A DNA stretch of 64,000 bases from Zonotrichia leucophrys gambelii (GCF_028769735.1 NC_088173.1:6035038-6099037); one strand, 5' to 3'; numbered from the stretch's first letter, positions 1 to 12,381 are shown. The notes: generated by a model from the letters alone, not told the origin. Program-made: numbers and translations.

Positions 1-84
1 AGGGCTTTTTACTGAACAATCACCTACTTTCTATTTCACAGATTTCTGCCTCATTGGATGCACTGAAGGGAAGAACAGCCTGTG

Positions 85-417
85 TCAGTACTTATTTCTT
101 TTTCCTGCCAGCCTCTCTGTCAACCTGTGGTCTTTTGCTTTATTTACTGCCAACTGTTCAGACCCTACTCCGAGTGCAGAAAACATATCATTTTCCAATC
201 CAACTGTGAGATGAGAGGGTAGGATTGTTCTCCTTTTACTAATCAGGACATAAAGGGCAATGAAATTACAGACATAAAAGAAAACTATAAATGCCATGAG
301 ACACATGAGCAGGGTTTGAATGTTCAGAGCAGAGCTCCTGTGGCTGGGGCAGCAGCTGATAAACATTACAGTCTTCATGCCCTGTATGAACCAGTACCAG
401 TGGAGGATGAGAGCCAC
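85..417 (-). CDS. Unassigned open frame with a transmembrane-like segment (possible exon or receptor remnant)
   Basis: The frame is open on the minus strand from just after a TAA at 421-423 to a TGA at its low end. It contains one strong hydrophobic stretch (LLMCLMAFIVFFYVCNF) followed by a basic SKRR, as at the cytoplasmic end of a membrane helix. Before it lies PSHR...IQTLL preceded by MK. Its spacing resembles the loop-3/helix-6 region of bitter-taste (TAS2R) or V1R receptors, but no seventh helix follows and no receptor helices are visible upstream. A weak acceptor (CTGCTAAG) precedes the frame, so it could instead be a terminal exon of a membrane protein. Function unknown; it may be a chance open frame. 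Confidence 0.15.
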   Translation of the reverse strand: MALILHWYWFIQGMKTVMFISCCPSHRSSALNIQTLLMCLMAFIVFFYVCNFIALYVLISKRRTILPSHLTVGLENDMFSALGVGSEQLAVNKAKDHRLTERLAGKRNKY

Positions 418-423
418 AACTTA

Positions 424-3400
424 GCAGAGGATTTTCCAGCTTTGATGGCTGCTGTGTCTCTGGCATCTGTGGGTCCATTTTTGCACTTGGAGAGATGCTT
501 TGCCCTCCCCTAGGCCTGCGCCTCCCTGTCCCTTTAGCTTGTTCCTATCCAGTCCTCTTCGGAACCTCTTAGAGGCTCTCTCTAAAACCCTGAATGCCAT
601 ACTCTCATCTGCAGATCTTTATTCAACTCTTTGCATCCTTTATTCATCTCTTTGCATGTGTTCACTATTTTCAGACTTGCTGTCCTAGTTTCACTGTATG
701 TTTCCCTCTCCCAGCACACTTCTCACTCATCTAGGTCTTTTGCCTTGAAAGGCTGCATTTCCCCATTTCAGAGGCTGCCGTGCTTTCTCCTGGGCTCCAG
801 CAACAGCCACACTTAGGGCAGTGGAACAGGCATTCTCATAGACCCATTGCTCATAGCAATCATAAGTTATAATTTCAATAAGTAAAAAATTCTATTTCAG
901 AGTCACTTTGCACATTCTTCAGAAGGAGGAGCACTGAAAACATGAAAAACAGTAAGGATTTTTTTTGCAGGTTAGTAAGTTGACCATTCTTTAGTAGGCA
1001 TTGTTTGAAACAGCTGCTTTCCTTGGTCAAAGCAGGAATATATTGGAAGGCCTTATTCCACAGAGTCTTGGTCTCAATGGAACACAGACCAATTACTAGT
1101 CCTTGCTGATATTGTTGGAAACTTTTTTAAAGAAACTTTCTAAAATAAATTCTGTCTGAAGTGCATTTGCTGACATGGAAAATTTTAGCAGCAACAGCTG
1201 AAATTTGACAAACTGGTAGATAATTGAATGCAGGATCTTATACAGAAAGTGTTAGATGGCAGGCGTTTTTATGCTCATATTCCTACTCAGCTCCATTTAT
1301 AATGTGCCACTTTTCAATCGCTACAGTAATGGATGAGAAAAATATTATTCAACTTTTCATCACTTTCTTGCAATTATAAATGGAATAATTACATTAAGTG
1401 TATCAAATTTTTCACATAAAATGTGTTGGTGGTTTCAGGATAATCTTATTCAGCTTTTAATGACAAAATGCATAACACTATTTTGGACTCAAATCAAAAG
1501 TCCAATCAATACGTAGTCATGATAATTTTTTAAGTTATTATGAATATGTGTTATTTTTGGCAGTAAAGTTCTATGCTTTTTCTACTTTTCGTATTGTTTG
1601 ATTTTACACATACTAATGTGTAATCCCTGTTGCAGAAAAATTACATTAGCAGGAAAAACAGGTTGTTCTTTTTAAGGTAATTGTTTTGTTGAATAAACAT
1701 AAACTGCTTGCTCTTTCTCTAGACTGCTGCAACTCATAGGAAGATTATGAGTCACCAAGCAGCAGATCTCTGTAAATGGAATAGGAAATTAGATTTGTAA
1801 GAGCTTTTCCATTTAGGCATGGAAGCTGTTCTAAAATCATAAGCATTGTTTGAATCTTCATAAAACTGTTGTAATGTAATTACAGCTAATAAAGAAAGTT
1901 CAAAGGGCTATTTGGGTAGAGCAGATGAAATTCTCAGATATAAGCCCCATTTTTATCAGAGGAAGTAGCTGGTTAGCTAGAAGGCCTTGTATCATTATTT
2001 CATTTCTTTTCTGTGACACAAGAATACAATGTTTACCCTCAACCAATACAGACTAGATAATCTTGAAGAAGCCCTGAGATCTTTTGTTTCAATACCCTTA
2101 CTTTAACAAATGCAAACTGGCACTCTCCATTAACTGTGCATATGCAAAAACGCAGGCTGGGGCTTTTCCTCTGACTGCAGAAACTATGGAGTAATCAACC
2201 GAACACTCCACAGAGCTCCTACCCATCTGCCATATGACACAATTTAATACACTGCATTTTTTGTAATCCCCAGACAAAATTGCACATCTGTTAGCTGCAT
2301 TAGCCACCTGGGCTTGTAATAATATTTCTGAAGTATTTTAAAATAAATGTGTTTCAAAAAAGTTCGTGCATTTCTTGAAATTGTCTATCAGAAAAACGCA
2401 TTCTCAAAGTCCAAGTTTGCAGTGATTACAACTCCAGTTTTTTCACCTTCAGCTGCTCTCAAAAAAAAAAAAAAGATAACTCCTGGGAATCATGAGCATA
2501 GATATTTATAAGCTACTGGAAATGGGTCTAGACAGTGCCTGTTCCTCCTCCTATGGTAATATCTCTAGGTTTCCAACTATGTAGGGAAGAAAAAAAAAAA
2601 AAAAAAGCTTACTTGCATCATATTTATCAGCCTTTGAAATGAACTTCAAGTTTAGCAGTGCTTACAGTTTTACAGTTGCAGGGTAGTGCTTACTCATGAT
2701 GGGAGCACAGGGTAGTTTGCCTTGCACGAGCTACTGACTTTTCATTTCTTTATTTTGTGACAAGGACTCGGCACACTACAGCTGTGTTTGCTTTCTGTGA
2801 AGCAGGACTCTAGGTCTGTCCTTGTCAATGGTTAAAAATAGCTGAAAAGGCAGATGTTTCTTTAATGGGAAAGCAGAAAATAGGGCTGGGACTATAACTT
2901 GTCCTACTGACATTATCAGACAATTACCTATGTTTCCTGAACTCCTGTGTATATTCTGCTTTTGGGATGCTCAGTAACACTGATGGAAAGACACGTGATG
3001 TAGTTTTTATGCACAGCAATACTGAAAACATATGTATGTTACAGCAGAGTATCCAATGGCTTCTGTATTTCTGATACAGAAATTAGTACATACATGTGTT
3101 AGTGAGAAATAGTATTTAGTTTCTGAGACATCAGCAGAGTGCAGGGTCACTTTATTCTTTTTTTCAATTCACTGAGTGTGAAGAAACAATTAAGAGTTTT
3201 AACTCGATATCATTGAAATATCATTTTCTTAGGTAGTGTTCTTGGGAAGTTAAATTTTATCTTTATTATATGCTTTACACAGTTTCCACAAGGGGTAAAT
3301 GATTATTAATAGCAGATCTTGCACATTTAATGAGCACCTGCTATGCAGTGTGGGTCGGTGGTTTTGATGAAGCATTACAAAACACTTACTATAATTAGTA

Positions 3401-5913
3401 CAGTTAGGCCTTTCAAAAAGCTGCCCTGTCTGTAGAAAATCAGATTCTGAAACTAACTTTGTGGTGGTTGTACTACCTGCTGATTTAAACAAGTTTCTGG
3501 CTGTTTGGGCAACATTTATTAAATTGTCAGCTTTTCTGGAGAAGTGCTTAGCAGTAGTGGTAAAAACCAGGCAGAAATGTCCTTATTTGATTAGGCCAAT
3601 TGCCCATGTATACATCTCTCCTATCTTTGACAATGAGTTGTATGAAATTATTCAAGGGGAAATGCAAGAGAGTGCCTCCTATGCAAGTACAAAACCTCAT
3701 TCTTAATTGAAAGTTTCTTTTTAGTAATCCTCTAGTACATTCCCTGCAAGCATGTGTATGACATATAAAATGGCTGGTTCTTTTCTAATTTAGCCCTCTA
3801 TTTGCTTTTTTCTTGTGAAAAACCTTTGTTCAAACGTGCATTGAATGGAGCAGCACTGCTATGCCCATGCCACACTGCTAAGTTTGGAGATGGCCTGTAC
3901 ATGACCTACTCACTGTCTCCTTCCTGCTCCATCTTCAATCTGCCTCATTGATTTACTCTATCACTTCTGCATCCAGAACAGCCAAAAATCCTCCCTTATA
4001 CAGAAGTCCCACATCTCTGCATCTGTACGTAGCAAAAATAATTAACAAGAAGATCCTTTTTAAGTTTAATATTAAATTGGATTACTAAGATCATGACATT
4101 TATTTATTTATTTATGAGGGTTATTTTCTGCAATATTGCTTTCTTTCATGCAAGAGCTTTGATTTTGTCTAAGGTTTTTCTTTAAACTAAATTAACTTAT
4201 ATCAAATGTTGCTGCTAAGAAGGCAATGTTATCCCAATCTGAAATGATTTGCTTTACTTCTGAAATATTATAATGTTCTTTGAAATGTTCACTCAAACAG
4301 TTTTAATAGGAATTTTTAAACAGTTAATTCTGCAAAAAATGTTCATGTTACTTTTGAAAAACTTCAGTAATGAGTTCTGAGAACTGGCCTTATGTGTTTG
4401 CTTGTTGAACTGAAAAAAAAGTTAACATAATATTTTGTTTTAGTCAAATAATTTCCTTGGAATGTAACTTCGAAACCATAAAAATCACAAAATATTTTTT
4501 CACTGAAAACTGCTTAATTAGCTTATGAAGCAGGTTAAATTACCTTTAATTTCAATTTACGCCCTTCCAAAAGCCTATGAAATAACTTTAAATTATCTAA
4601 TAGAAGAAAATATGCTGCAATTTAATGAATGAAATGCTGGGGAGATATTTTAACAGAATTTACTGCAACCACACTGTCTTCTAGTTTCATGACCTGCTAT
4701 TCTTCCAAATACTATGGTGAGTAGTGTTTTAGAAGCCCAAATTCTTGTAAATAACTAACTGTTCTTTTCATGAAAGAAAATTATTGCATCTTTTGGTTTA
4801 CATCGTAGTAAGACTCATTTTCAAACCCCACTTTTACTCATTTTTGTTTGAAGGACAAAAAGCAGAAAAACCATTTAACACAGAGTATGATACATAAAGC
4901 TGTGAGATTGCTGTGGGCAACTTGATCATTAACTTTGAAATTCAGTTTGACTAACTTTTCCATGCACATTATGCAAAGTTATATTCAGATTCAGAAAATA
5001 TTTCCAGCATGAGAAAATATTGGTGCAAAATAAACACATGGAAAATTATCAACTCAAACACTGAAAATGTGTTTGTAAATACAAGTGAAGTTCTGCCTTA
5101 TGCCCATGGAAAATTCACTTTGCTTCAAAAATATAAACAATTAAAAGCTAGATATTTTAAAGATACTGTTAGTATATACCAGTTTCTGCAGTTTATTCTT
5201 CAGTCTTCTCTGTTCACAGTTTGACTAAGTAATTGCCAAATCTGAACTAAGCATATTTGTGATGCTGGTATCTTATGATTACAGTGTGAAGCATGTAGAC
5301 ATTTTGTGTATGCCTGTATCATCTACACCATGTTAAGAAACATTTTTCCTTTCACATATTTTGGCTCAGGGAAAGAACTTGTTTTAGCAAGGTCAAAAAG
5401 CACTGCAGGCAGGATGCCAGCTCAGACTGAATCATTATATTCTGGAGAAATCATTACAGTCTGGAGAAATCAGTTCAGTTTCCAATTAAAAAAAAAAAGT
5501 AAATATTATGCTAATGTACCTAAAGACTCTAGCATTAGTTTCTTATATATTTATTGGGCTCAAAGTACAGGAAATGAAATAAATCTGTCTTCTCTCCACT
5601 TCCCAAATCTCTATCATCGGTTCCTAACAATAATTTGCAAAATGATGGGCAAAATATTTCATATATTGCTGATATGATTTGGGAAAAAGCTAATAAAAAA
5701 GGAGGGCTTTGATCAAAGACTCCTCTTGAAGAGAAGATGCAGTTTATTTGGAGGTTAATAATCTTGGAGTGCTTCAATACTTTAGATCTGCTACAATGAA
5801 GCTGTCAAAATATTTTTAATTTCAGAAGCCTTGACTTCAGAGAAGCAACTCTTACTGTCACGATGATCCCTGACCTAGTTACAAAGAGATTTGTTTCCTT
5901 TTTTTCTCCCCAG
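424..5913. other. AT-rich non-coding stretch
   Basis: No convincing coding frame was found. It contains poly-A runs at about 2461-2474 and 2589-2606, a short TTTA run near 4099-4116, and an imperfect 19-bp tandem duplication at 5441-5478 (TCTGGAGAAATCA twice). Open frames of 60-120 codons here are AT-rich and show no recognisable domain. Confidence 0.6.
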
Positions 5914-6020
5914 TTCCCTTCCCTTCCCTTCCCTTCCCTTCCCTTCCCTTCCCTTCCCTTCCCTTCCCTTCCCTTCCCTTCCCTTCCCTTCCCTTCCCTT
6001 CCCTTCCCTTCCCTTCCCTT
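5914..6020. repeat. (TTCCC)n pentanucleotide microsatellite
   Basis: Twenty-one uninterrupted TTCCC units plus two bases. It runs almost directly into a second pentanucleotide array (TTTTA), giving a compound repeat of about 170 bp. The overlapping proline/serine-rich open frames are artefacts of the repeat. Confidence 0.98.
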
Positions 6021-6024
6021 TAAC

Positions 6025-6085
6025 TTTATTTTATTTTATTTTATTTTATTTTATTTTATTTTATTTTATTTTATTTTATTTTATT
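6025..6085. repeat. (TTTTA)n pentanucleotide microsatellite
   Basis: About twelve perfect TTTTA units immediately after the TTCCC array, separated by TAAC. Read on the minus strand it is a TAAAA array followed by GGGAA units. This would fit growth from the A-rich tail of an old retroposon, but no element body was identified. Confidence 0.98.
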
Positions 6086-8495
6086 GCCTGCCATGAGATG
6101 GCTTAAGGAGCAGAATCACTCCAGAGACAGAAGAAGGGAGCCTTCGGCCAGTCCAAGTGCCAGTACAAAAGGCTGGTACTGCCAGAGCAACCTGAGCTCC
6201 AGCTACACAGACAAGGTAAAATAGCACAAGTTCTGTACATTGTTGTGTACAGCTGTGTTCTGTCACAAGTAATCTGCAATGAAAGCAGAGTACACTTCTC
6301 CCCTCAGTTCCTTTTCCTTTGCTGGCCTTATTCTAGCTTAGGAATTGCCCTAAGAACATATATGTAACCACTTACATCAAAATAGGGTAGGTAGACCAAA
6401 TGTCATGTCCCTGAGAGCCAAATAACTTCACACACAAAATCCCAAAGCAGGAGAGAAAGCTGTTCCATGTTTCAAGGGCCTAAGAAATGCTTTTTCTCTC
6501 AAATGAGTGGTTCAGGCATAGATTACTTTTCAGGTTTCAGAAAAAGCACCAGAGATTGCTTTTATATACTATTTTCAAGTCACACCTGCTCACCATGAGG
6601 CAAGATGTCAGAAAATAATGAAGCAACATTATACATATTGAAGCTGCAAGATGGGAAATGGGAATCAGATCAAAGGTCTCTGAGAGATGAAACTTAGAAA
6701 CAAATGAATTTCTGACACTGAAGAGTGAATAGACTATCTTTGAAATTCTTTCTTCAGTCATTGGAGCATGCTAATGGGTTTTCTATTTCTTTTTATTCCT
6801 TCATCTTCTTTATTTTAAAACATCTCATATGACAGAATTAAGTATTACAAATACTAAATTCAATACAGCTGCTGATGTAAATTTTCCACAAAGCAAAAAA
6901 GAAAAAAAATTATACTGATATCTTACATAGAGATGTATATTTTATATATATTATCCAGAACACATATTGAGGTCAGTAAAAAATACATTAATGTATTTTA
7001 CTGACCTGAATATGTGTTCTGGATAAAACTACAGAGAGATTGCCATTTCACATATTAATCTCTGGGAATTTACACTGTAGTGGTGGGTTTCCTGTATTTG
7101 TTTCCCAGATTTGTTTCCTTTTGGGAAGTGCAGCTCTCTGCGGTTTTTGCATTTAGGACCCCTATACAGAATTCAAACATGGTGATGCAAACTAGTGTGA
7201 GCACTTGCAAAAGAGATTAGTCCAGCCTACTAGGGAGTCAATCAAAATTATCCAGAATATTCTCATGTTGGGCTGCTGTAGCTGTCACCATCAAAAGCAG
7301 GGAGCTCATTTCTCGGGGAACCTCTCATTTCTCGTTCCTCTGAAGCGAGCCCCTGTAATTGGCACTGCAGCTGCTGCTGCCGGGCTGGCACACACAGCGC
7401 AGGTGATCAGACTCGAGGCACTGAGCAGGCAGTGGGGCTGGGGAAACATCTGGCCCAGCTGTGACCCAGATCCCTGGGCTTGCAGGAGACACCTGACTGA
7501 CCCCAGGTGAGGGCTGGGGCCATGCAATGAGCTGTCACGTTTTGAACATGGTGGACTTCCTTGTCACCCCAGCACAGAGCATGCTCCTTTGATTTTCCAC
7601 AGAGTGCTTTCAGTTGCTCTCCTTAGATACTGTAAATGCTGCCCCACTGAAAATAATCTTCTCTTCAGTTATTTTTGTTTGTAAATATCACAGCATCATA
7701 GATAAAACCTTAGAAAGGTATGTCTTTTTTACCCTGTATTAATTCATTGATATTCTAACCATATTTAATGTCAAAGGCAAAATATTTCCCATGAATCTAT
7801 GGTCAATTAACTTTACAATGTTCTTAAATAATCCTTTGCCAGAAACATGAATGCCTATAGTAATGGAAATTGCTTCCCAAATCCACAGGGTGTTGAAAGT
7901 CTTTGGAAAATAAGATATAATAAAGAATATTATAAAAGAAAATACAGAGATGAGCTTATTTCTTTACCAAAAAGTCAGGCCTGCAAGTCAAAGTGAATTT
8001 AAATAATTGTTTTTCAATTTTTAACAGACTTGCAAGAAAGTCTATTGTTTCCTTTGACATAGTAAAACAATTTTGAGAACAGGCAATCATTTGAAATGAC
8101 TGTGTAGGTGTCATGCTTAGCTAATCATGAAATGTCATTTTCAAAAACATTAATGTATTCCTATTAGAATGGGAGTCAAAGTAATGCACTTTGTAAATGA
8201 GATCAGCATTCATTAAGTCTGGAGAAATACTATTCACTGGCTGCACCATAATGCTGGTTCCTGTCTTCTAGTAATAAAAGCTGTCATGCTTCCTCCTATG
8301 AAATGCTTGACGGCTGAGCACTGATAAGATGAACAAACATTAAAACCCACACATAACCCCTGCAAACAAACAACACTCCTGCAAAGAGAGAGCAAAGCTG
8401 TAACAGCAGATTATAGAAATTCAAATGCAACAATTGAACTAAACTTCAAGATGGGTTCCACATTCTACAAAAATGTTCTTGTATTCAGTTCTTAC
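6086..8495. other. Non-coding stretch with a small GC-richer patch
   Basis: Mostly AT-rich. The segment at about 7290-7530 is clearly richer in G and C and has open frames on both strands, ending in a donor-like CCCCAG/GTGAGG at 7508, but no good acceptor or recognisable domain. It could be an unannotated exon or regulatory patch. The inverted repeat at 6951-7026 is listed separately. Confidence 0.5.
6951..7026. repeat. Near-perfect inverted repeat without spacer (hairpin)
   Basis: The left arm (6951-6989) and right arm (6990-7026) are reverse complements over 37 positions, with one mismatch and a two-base length difference in an A run. The arms begin TTATCCAGAACACATATT and meet directly at ACATT/AATGT. 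It could be a small foldback element, a template-switch mutation or a hairpin RNA source. No transposon ends or target duplication were recognised. Confidence 0.9.
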
Positions 8496-8579
8496 CCAGG
8501 TCAATGGCATAGGGGGATTTGTACTCTTCGAGGAAGATCCAAGCCTGGAAGGTCACATTGGGATGGTTTTTAATCAGCT
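8496..8579 (-). CDS. Candidate 84-nt coding exon, gene unknown
   Basis: On the minus strand a pyrimidine-leaning tract ends in CTAAG, and is followed by 84 bases open in one frame and a strong donor (CCTGG/GTAAGA). The exon is symmetrical (phase 1 on both sides). Its 27 full codons read protein-like, including NHPNVTFQAWIFLEEY with an N-glycosylation sequon, and it is GC-richer than its surroundings. I do not recognise the protein. A chance exon-like pattern is possible. Confidence 0.28.
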
Positions 8580-10079
8580 CTTAGAATGAACAAAATATAT
8601 TCTGAACCTGTTGTGTAAATCTAATTAAACAGTACAGCTCATTCTATTGCATGATGAAGCTTATTCTAAAGCAGTTAAGGAGTTACTGTCAGATCAAAAG
8701 AAAAATATCTCCCCCACAACTGAATATACAGCCCTAGACAATAAGAACACTTTTATTTTGGATTTAAGCAATTCTGCCTTTTTCCCTACTTTTTGTAAAA
8801 TTCTCTCATAAGCTTAACATGCAAATTTTCACCATCATTTAAGGACGAGTGAAAGTGAAATCCTGGAACACAAAAGCTAAAACCTCTCAGACTTCACTTA
8901 GTTTACTTTCTGAAGCAGTTATTTATGTGGCAATATCGATTTTTCAAGAATTCATGCATGAACTTGTCAAAAAAACCCTATTTCCATTTTCCAGTAGTAC
9001 AGTAAGTTTTTTGACATGCATATTGGTGATAGACTGAACAAATAAACTATCTGGAAAAAATTTAGAGGGTTGAAAAATAAGGAAATTTTTCCAGACCAGT
9101 AAACTGCTTCACGTAGCCTTCTCATAAACCAAGAACTGCCAAAGCACACATTGAAGCACACATTTTCTTCTGTTTGTACTTTTGTACCATAAATCACAAT
9201 GTCAAAGCCTGTTCTATTTTACTGCTTTTAACTTTTAGGCTGAGATAATAGAACAGATATATTTTCTTGGAATGATAGGTACATAATATTTTCTGATGAA
9301 AAACAACAAGCAACTATGGAGTAACTAACAATAAAGATGGGGCAAAATTTATTCTTCTTGTTGTCTGGAAGTGTTATTTATAATGACAGGTTTTGTGCTA
9401 ATGCCCAGCACGCAAAGTGTACTCACTGAGGCAAAAAAATAGGAGTACGTATTTAAAACTTTCCCAACAAACAACCTTCTTTGTTAACATTTTAGAATTT
9501 TGCCTACAAGACCTTTTTGACACATGAAAAGGGCATTTTATTCAACATTCTAACTCCTGATTATTTTCCAATTACTTAGAGAAACTGGGCAAAGTAACTT
9601 GATTACAGTGGAATAAAGACAGATTTTCAGTCACTGACTAATAATCATGCATAAAATTCTAGAAAAACCGATAAATGCAGTTTTAATCAGTGGTGGTTTG
9701 GGACTAATATTGCCCTTTATTATATATGCCTGCACAGCTTTTTCAAAATGAGTCCCAGTCTGTTCTGAATTGTTACTCTTTCATTCCTTTGACACTTCAG
9801 TGTTTATAATCATAATGGTGGAAACAGAAAACAGTTCAGTGTAACTCAATTGACCTATCAGTTTTCTAAATCTAAGATTTGTCTTTTCTTGCCTGGATCT
9901 TCTCCTCAGGTCCTCAATTTTAGAATAATCATGCTTTCTTTTTTTTTTAGACATGGCATTTTATTTTGGTGTTAGCTATGAAAATAAAGGCAATCCCCAT
10001 TTGAATAGAAGTATGACTATCTCTTACAAAGTCTTGTTTGCTCATATGCTTTTTCCTTTAGGACAATGTTAGTGTCCAT
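8580..10079. other. AT-rich non-coding stretch
   Basis: Nothing recognisable. Short open frames near 8849-9197 are low-complexity and lie on both strands over the same sequence. Confidence 0.5.
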
Positions 10080-10336
10080 CTTATATTTCCTCCATGTCAA
10101 GTGGGAACCATAGGACTTCTGGTCAGAAATGAGATTAATTTATCTACCTCTGCTATGCAGATTTCTTGGGAAAGCATTGTTCTTTCCATTCATTGTTTGA
10201 ATACTAAATCAACTTTGGTTACTATGGCTCTGCCTGAATTGTTGGATAAATTTGATTCAATGCTGTTTGTCATGTTTTGGGTCATACCTGAATTATTCAG
10301 TGATCTCATGAGTATCCTCACCCATGCAAGATAGAG
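10080..10336 (+). mobile_element. Possible endonuclease-domain remnant of an L2/CR1-clade LINE
   Basis: A 77-codon open frame contains GTIGLLVRNEINL, then SWES about ten residues later and PELLDKFDSML further on. The order and spacing resemble the part of LINE apurinic endonucleases that reads GG-VGLL-R, then a conserved E, then the YRPP / F-LL region. It lies about 1.8 kb upstream of the reverse transcriptase remnant at 11.75-12.1 kb on the same strand, as expected within one LINE open reading frame. The catalytic residues cannot all be checked in this short piece. Confidence 0.35.
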
Positions 10337-11749
10337 TTAGTCCAAGGGAAAACAAAACTCTTCATTGACAGTCACTAGGATTTGAGGAGACTAATGGATC
10401 TCATTGTCCTACTGTGATATTTTGCTAACAAGAATTGAGTGAACAGTCAAAAAGGTAATCATTGCATGTGAACAACTCTGAGACATTGGCAGAATCAACA
10501 TATATCACTGCTAGTCAGCCAGCACAGTGTCTGCAACCCGCCACTTTCATTTATTCTTCATTTTTATGTACCAAATACAGAAAAGTTGAGGATTTAATAA
10601 AGGTGCATTTGGAGATGTTTCAAATTCACCCTTTTACCTTTTCTTTCTAAATTTTTATTTTGTTTTTGGTAAATTAACTTGGGTATCTATGCAGGGCTAT
10701 TCTTCTGTATACTGTATATTCTTCTGAACCAATAGTATTCAAGGGAAGTCTCTCTTAATTTTAACGCCTATTTATACTTGTTAGCCTAAAAAATCTTCTC
10801 TTGCCTACCATTTATGTTTGTTCTCTTGCTTCCTTTTCAAAGATGCCTGTACTTCCTGAGAGAGATGCACCTTGGATAAGAAGCCATGCTGCTATTGATT
10901 TTCACCCCCTGCTCATATTTCTGTAAGAAGCTGGCACTAACAGTGTATATGTTCAGTCATTTATCTCAGTATTGGAGGATGTAGCAAGTGGACTTGTTCC
11001 TGTCTCTTGGAGGAGATTACTTGCACTTGAAACAGTCTTCTCATCAATCCAAATGGTGTGCTGAGAAAATTAGAATGGATAAGTATAGTTATGACTGGTG
11101 CTATTCTATACAATCATTAGTTAAGAGGTGCACTGAAGGCTGCTAAATTTAAACCCATCCTGAAAACATTTCTGTAAGAATCTTGTCCAACAGGTCCCTT
11201 ACTTTTTATATAAAGAATATAAATAATTGCAATAAACATGTATGTATTTCTAGGTATTTGTAATGAGATTAAAGACAGAGAGGTAAGAAACACTCTGCTA
11301 CATTTGCATGATTTCTACCAACTAGCTCATACAAAACCAGTTTCCAAAAAGGATAAATGCAGCACACAAATTCCAACACTAATTTTTTCTTGCTGTGCTA
11401 CAAAGTCTTTGAAAACTCGTAAATGGACAAATCTGATTTATCATTTTATTTTATATACATTAAGGAATGTCCCTTTCAATTAAAAAAAAATTATAAAAAA
11501 GCATTATTTTCCTGTTTCCAGTAATGGAATACACAAACCTAAACTTAGCCAGCAAAACTTTTGCAGCCAAGACCTTTTCTTGTGGAGCAATATAATGCCC
11601 AATACAAGCAAGAAAAATGCACGAGCACAGCTGAATCTACATAAATTTTACATTAAAATAAGTCCTTGTGAAAATGTTGTTATGTTAATTGCCTGGCTCA
11701 GTATGATATCATGTCAAAATGTAATCATCCAAATTCATCTCTAGATCCA
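10337..11749. other. AT-rich stretch between two LINE-like patches
   Basis: If the flanking patches belong to one element, this should be the eroded reverse transcriptase core. I could not find the YADD motif or other landmarks by eye. A 29-bp exon-like micro-segment ending in GAGAG/GTAAGA lies near 11283. Confidence 0.35.
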
Positions 11750-12105
11750 AATGTGTCACCAGCTGCATATATCAACAGTTGAGTTACATGAGCCATTCAT
11801 TTGGCCCAGTATGTAATTTATCTAGTTATTTATGTGATCTATATAAAACTAATTTCTTCCCAGGTCGGGACACCACTGCAAAGTTGATTAATGTTTTTGT
11901 CATTTCACTTATTGATTATTGTAATTCACTACTTATTGGTTCCCTCATTGCATGTTGCACAGGCTTCAGCTTATGTAAAATGCTGCTGCACATATTGCAG
12001 TCAAATTATAAAAGTTTAATAGCATCACTCTGGTTTTAATGAAACCTTGCTGCCTCACTGCTCACCCCTGGAATAAGTACAGTGTCCACAACTGTCAGGG
12101 TAATG
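11750..12105 (+). mobile_element. Degraded reverse transcriptase segment of an L2/CR1-clade LINE
   Basis: The translation at 11779-12039 contains DTTAKLINVFVISLIDYCNS followed by LLIG. This matches the LINE signature D-LIHAF-SRLDYCNSLL-G found just after the palm domain in L2 and CR1-type elements. After a frameshift the expected NAAA motif follows (NAAAHIAVKL), then an ITLVLM segment matching HITPVL-SLHW. Frameshifts and stops show it is dead. It is old, and more diverged than the CR1 copies elsewhere in the window. Confidence 0.6.
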
Positions 12106-12242
12106 TGTAATCTTTCTGAACATTTGCTGATGTTGTGGGGAATGACCTTCCTCTTTTGTCACCTATTAGTTTCTTGCTGGATAACTCATGGGGAGATTGC
12201 TGACAGCACTCAGCCATTAGATAAAACCATGGCTAGTTTCCT

Positions 12243-12381
12243 TCTGAAACTCGAATGCCTGAGTTGGAGGGGACCCACAGCGATCATCAGGTCCAGCTCT
12301 GAAGTGAACGGCCCATGGTGGGGATCAAAACCAGCACCTTGGTGTTCATAGCACCCTGCTTTGACCAAGAGCCCATCTCAG
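12243..12381 (-). mobile_element. tRNA-Ile-headed, CR1-tailed SINE (TguSINE1 type)
   Basis: Read on the minus strand, the head near 12381-12312 resembles tRNA-Ile with its internal promoter: CAAAG...GCTATGAACACCAAGGTG corresponds to the anticodon arm, and the GGTTTTGATCCCC segment to the B box. The tail (CTGATGATCGCTGTGGGTCC, then CCAACTC) matches the 3' end used by avian CR1 elements. SINEs of this composition are known from passerine birds and moved with the CR1 machinery. The copy is diverged and lacks clear target duplications. Confidence 0.7.

Noticed and set aside
5863..6106. Proline/serine-rich frames across the TTCCC array
   Set aside because: Produced entirely by the microsatellite; no coding features.
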